Below, in pieces: positions 60,840 to 64,000 of a stretch of 64,000 nucleotides of DNA. Source of the stretch: Asterias rubens (taxonomy: Eukaryota > Echinodermata > Asteroidea > Forcipulatida > Asteriidae); contig NC_047068.1 of assembly GCF_902459465.1 (NCBI RefSeq), positions 17,941,195 to 18,005,194 of the forward strand, read 5' to 3'. A program made the position numbers and the translations under genes. Numbering within the stretch: the stretch's first letter is position 1; every line of letters begins with the position of its first letter. A model generated the notes under the pieces. That model saw nothing but the letters and a program-made list of their open reading frames with translations, was not told the DNA's origin and did not search any database.

Positions 60840-62672
60840 ATGGGAGGACAAGGGGGACGCAGGGGAGGTGGGAGACGCCGGGCTCACCGTACTGGGGCCA
60901 GGCATCGTCATCGGGGTGGTGGAGGTCGAGGCTTGAACATATTTTTCCACGGGGGTGGAGGACCGCATCAAGCCCTCATCCAGCGCCGTCTGGTCTCCAT
61001 TTTAATTAGTTTCGGATTCGGCATTGGGTTGATGCTTTATGGTATAACGGCGGTTCTCATCTACCCAACTTTTCCATGGCAAGGGTTTAGCTTCATTGGT
61101 ATAGGGATTATGCTGATATTGATTTCAGTCGTTGGTATTTGGAAAGTCAAACAGCTTCGCCAACACCAACAACAACATCAGCAAGGGCAAGAAGGAACAG
61201 TGCACATTCCACCAGGAAACATTGGATCACAAGTAACAACACAACAGCAGCAACACATATGGACAACAGAGCAGAATATGACAGCAGCCCCACCTTACGG
61301 TGCAGGACAAGAACCCCCACCTGGGTATGCAGCAACAGTGGGTCCGATGGGACACTCTCAACCACCCTACCCCCAACCAGGAGGTACTGTACCGCCCTAC
61401 ACCCAACCAGCTGGACAGCCCTACCCACAACCAGGAGGTCCAGTGCCACCCTACCCACAACCAGGAGGTCCAGTGCCACCCTACCCCCAACCAGGAGGTC
61501 CAGTGCCACCCTATACCCAACCAGGGGGTGTGGCACCTTATCCTGAATACCCAGCACCACCTGGAGTTGTGCAATCCTCACCTCCACAAACCATCGCTAA
61601 TCAGCCACAACTGTATCATGTGCAGCCGTACTCAGCATCAGATGGGTATGTACACGAGTATACATAGACATAGATAAAAACGAAATCGAAAATTTTGTAC
61701 CCATCAGTGTTATGATATTAAACAAATCACATTAGATATTAGGCCTGTATTGAAAGGTTTTCGGTAACACCGTAAGATGACTATCTCTGAGTTGGGGTGG
61801 TTCTGAAAACAACCGTTGGTTTCAACTCGATATTTCGATCAGTATGCTCTGATTGTCTTCTGGAGAAAGCTGCCTTCCGTGATCTTTTTCTGGAGAAAGC
61901 TTTCTCCAGAAGACGATCAGAGCATACTGATCGAAACATCGAGTTAAGAAACCAACGGTACTTTTTAGAACCACCTAACTCATTAGAGATAGTCATTACA
62001 TGGTGTTACCGCAAACTGTATTCCATATCGTATTTCCACCATGCAAAGTTACAAATCCTACATTAGATATTCATGTGTCATTGTTATAGTGAAAATAATT
62101 TCATCCAGAAATCAGAGATACCAACTTAACTGCAACCCTTTTAAAAGAGGAATGTCGGAAAATTCACCACTTCAAACACATGAAATGGCCGGGGAACACT
62201 TATGTTCTGAATAAGCAGGACACGGGTGTAATTTTAAGTGAATGAAAGCGTACAATTTGACTAAACTCTTGTTTATTTACGGAAAATGTTCCGAATGTAT
62301 AAGCTTTTATTAATTTATACAAAAGTCCTAGGTTTAAAGAAGAAAAAGGGGGAAACTAAAATAATTCTGGCAAACGAAATCTACTGTTAAAATGCTACTC
62401 TGTTATAGTTTTATCAAAGTTAGCCTAACATTTAAAGTGGTTAGAGCGAGGTTGTACAACCTTTTGTGGCACTGATTTATTTGTATGTCTTTTTCCTGTG
62501 TTGTTATCCTTAAATTGACGACATCATTTTCCTTTCTCCACCATACAGAAACACACAGGCACCCTATCCACCCGGCGACCCTTCCCAGGGACCAGCACCA
62601 ATTAACCCACCAGTGACGGAACCACCGCCACCATCTTACGAAGTGATTGTTATGAATGAGCAGAATAAGTGA
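60840..62672 (+). CDS. Gene C: Arg/Gly-rich two-TM protein with a PPxY-repeat tail (two exons, 309 aa)
   Basis: Family not recognised; probable paralogue of gene A. Exons 60840-61645 and 62549-62672 join in phase 2 through a Gly codon (GG|A), as in gene A. Residues 1-32 are Gly/Arg/His-rich. Membrane segments lie at about 51-76 and 82-101 with a short YPTFPWQ turn, followed by KVKQLRQ, so both ends should be cytosolic. Then come Gln-rich stretches, PPPGYAATVG (159-168, compare PPAYTATIG in gene A), ten-residue PQPGGPVPPY repeats (about 178-229) and PPPPSYEV in exon 2 (294-301). Many PPxY motifs suggest multivalent binding to WW-domain proteins; this is inference. The ATG has G at +4. A weak acceptor just before it (ag at 60824-60825) may mark a spliced 5' UTR. 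Confidence 0.8.
61371..61540 (+). repeat. Coding 30-bp minisatellite in gene C
   Basis: Units CAACCAGGAGGTCCAGTGCC + ACCCTACCCC encode PQPGGPVPPY. The central units differ by single bases, which suggests recent unequal exchange. Confidence 0.85.
61762..62012. mobile_element. Palindromic MITE in the gene C intron
   Basis: The left arm CGGTAACACCGTAAGATGAC, TATCTCTGAGTTGGGGTGGT is inverted at the right, ending ATTAGAGATAGTCATTACAT, GGTGTTACCG. The centre repeats TTCTGGAGAAAGCT and its complement TTTCTCCAGAAGACGATCAG. A half copy with TGAGTTGGGGTGGTTCGAAA lies near 28150. Confidence 0.8.
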
Positions 62673-62699
62673 CAATATCATCAACCCCTACTTAGATTA

Positions 62700-64000
62700 A
62701 ATATCCAATCTTAACTGCCTCGATTGTTTTCATTGTTGGACTTTATTATTATGGTAAAACTCAAATTTCAAAGGTGTGAAATATCCACGTTGTTTGAACA
62801 TTTTAGTACAAAGCTGAATTCCGCTTGCAGTGGTCTATTTCCCACAAAAACACAATGAATTAATGAAAGTTAAGAAAGGTGTCATTATCCATGTCTTTTG
62901 TCTTCTCTAAAAAAAAATCGGGTCATCTTCAAAATGAATAATTTGTCAGCACCCCTGCGCAATTTATTATTTTCGTAACTCTGTTTTACTCATTTCCCAA
63001 AAACTACAGCACCTCAGCACGTAATTTTTCAGGGAAGCTTTCTACGTTCATTATTTTCAAACTGTAAGTTTAGTGTAAATAAGTGGACACTGTGTTTTTT
63101 GTCCTACAAAAGTTACATAGACTCTATAATAATAGTAGCAAAAAAATGTTTTTATTTTTAAAAAATCTAATAACAAGAATATTGATTTATTTGTTCCTTT
63201 TTGTATGTTTTTTCCACCACACTGCCTTTTAACATTGCTCAACGAGTATTTTGTTTTATTAAAGTAGTGTCTTTATATCTCATGTCATTGCTATCAAAGT
63301 GTCATTTATTTTATTGGTTGTTATTGTTAATTGTTTACAACCACAATGGTTGTCACAATACATGGTATTCTAAGTAGTAACAATGGGTCAGGTTTTTTCT
63401 CACACCCTGCCTCGTTTTCGTATTATTTTGAAGTACCAAGATAAGAGTTGACATTGTCACTAACAAAAAGTCGCTTCCACTTGATATGTAATTTTACCAC
63501 TATGCACAAAGCTAGCTGCACTTTTCCTATCAATGTATCACATACAAACACACAGACTTTGTTTAGAAGTGATTCGAGGTTTGTATATGATCTTCTTCCT
63601 CCATGATCTACCAGAGTTATCACAACCAAATGGATTTTGTATGGTATATTCGCTGTTATCACACAAGAGCAATAGATAAACTGATAATAAGTACATGGTT
63701 ACCGTAAGTTTCATAGAGCTGCTTAAGCGGAACATATTGCTTATACCAATTTTTTGCTTAACAGAAATGAGCAAGACACCAGTCACAAAGTATATTGTAC
63801 ATGTGTGACATGGTAGTTTGTCTGCCAGTTTGGTAAGCATAATTTTGTTGTGGTTAGCTACTTTGTGTTTAAGGAGCCGAATTAACACACACACACAAAA
63901 TCATCGGAGACAAATAGTGATTTTTCTTTTGACATCACACTCACTTAGCGACTACGATTGATTTACAGTTCAATAGATCTTAGTTATTTTGTGAAATTGG
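62700..64000. other. Downstream of gene C
   Basis: AT-rich 3' flank with a copy of the 'CATAGAGCTGCTTAAGC' repeat at 63705-63880 (TTTCATAGAGCTGCTTAAGC, then CAGTTTGGTAAGCATAATTT) and a short CA run. No gene was seen. Confidence 0.5.

Noticed and set aside
61147..61587. Long minus-strand and alternative plus-strand frames over gene C
   Set aside because: They are shadows of the Gln/Pro-rich repeats. The main frame has the membrane segments, the intron and the PPPPSY end.

Overview
The window is animal nuclear DNA: spliced genes with consensus GT/AG introns, AT-rich intergenic sequence, and a high density of short palindromic DNA transposons and tRNA-derived SINEs. Two genes are clear orthologues of animal genes (Suz12 and a CBR1-type carbonyl reductase). 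Several dispersed repeats, such as the one reading 'TTCATAGAGCTGCTTAAGCA' and the one starting 'TTAAAGGCAGTGGACACTAT', look to me like repeats of echinoderm, probably sea-star, genomes. That assignment is from memory and was not tested.

Layout. Positions 116-10417 (minus strand) carry 13 coding exons of the Polycomb PRC2 subunit Suz12: the ATG and N terminus through the C2H2 zinc finger to the acidic segment before the VEFS box. The rest of the gene lies off the left edge. Its introns hold a complete hAT-like element with its target duplication, palindromic MITEs and a 52-bp duplication that copies a splice acceptor. Positions 10.4-13.7 kb hold the Suz12 promoter, MITEs and a 300-bp CAA/CAG block.

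Three plus-strand genes for small proteins of similar design lie at 13765-15179 (gene A), 33271-33993 (gene B) and 60840-62672 (gene C). Each has an Arg-rich N terminus, two close membrane segments and a cytosolic tail. A and C both end in a proline-rich tail with a PPPPSY(D/E) motif in a second exon, joined by a phase-2 intron that splits a Gly codon, so they look like diverged paralogues. B shares the topology and resembles TMEM200/TMEM171-type proteins, but lacks the PPxY exon. None has a function I can name. PPxY motifs usually recruit WW domains of NEDD4-family ubiquitin ligases, so A and C may be adaptors of that kind (inference).

Positions 52097-56894 hold a complete six-exon CBR1-like carbonyl reductase of 277 residues. 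The stretches 15.5-33.2 kb, 36.9-52.1 kb and 57.1-60.8 kb show no convincing genes. They contain MITEs, SINEs, two long minisatellites (19.5-20.2 kb and 29.0-29.3 kb), a decayed non-LTR retrotransposon (31.8-32.5 kb) and simple repeats. Two doubtful minus-strand coding relics, one of them with Ig-like features, lie between 34.1 and 36.3 kb.
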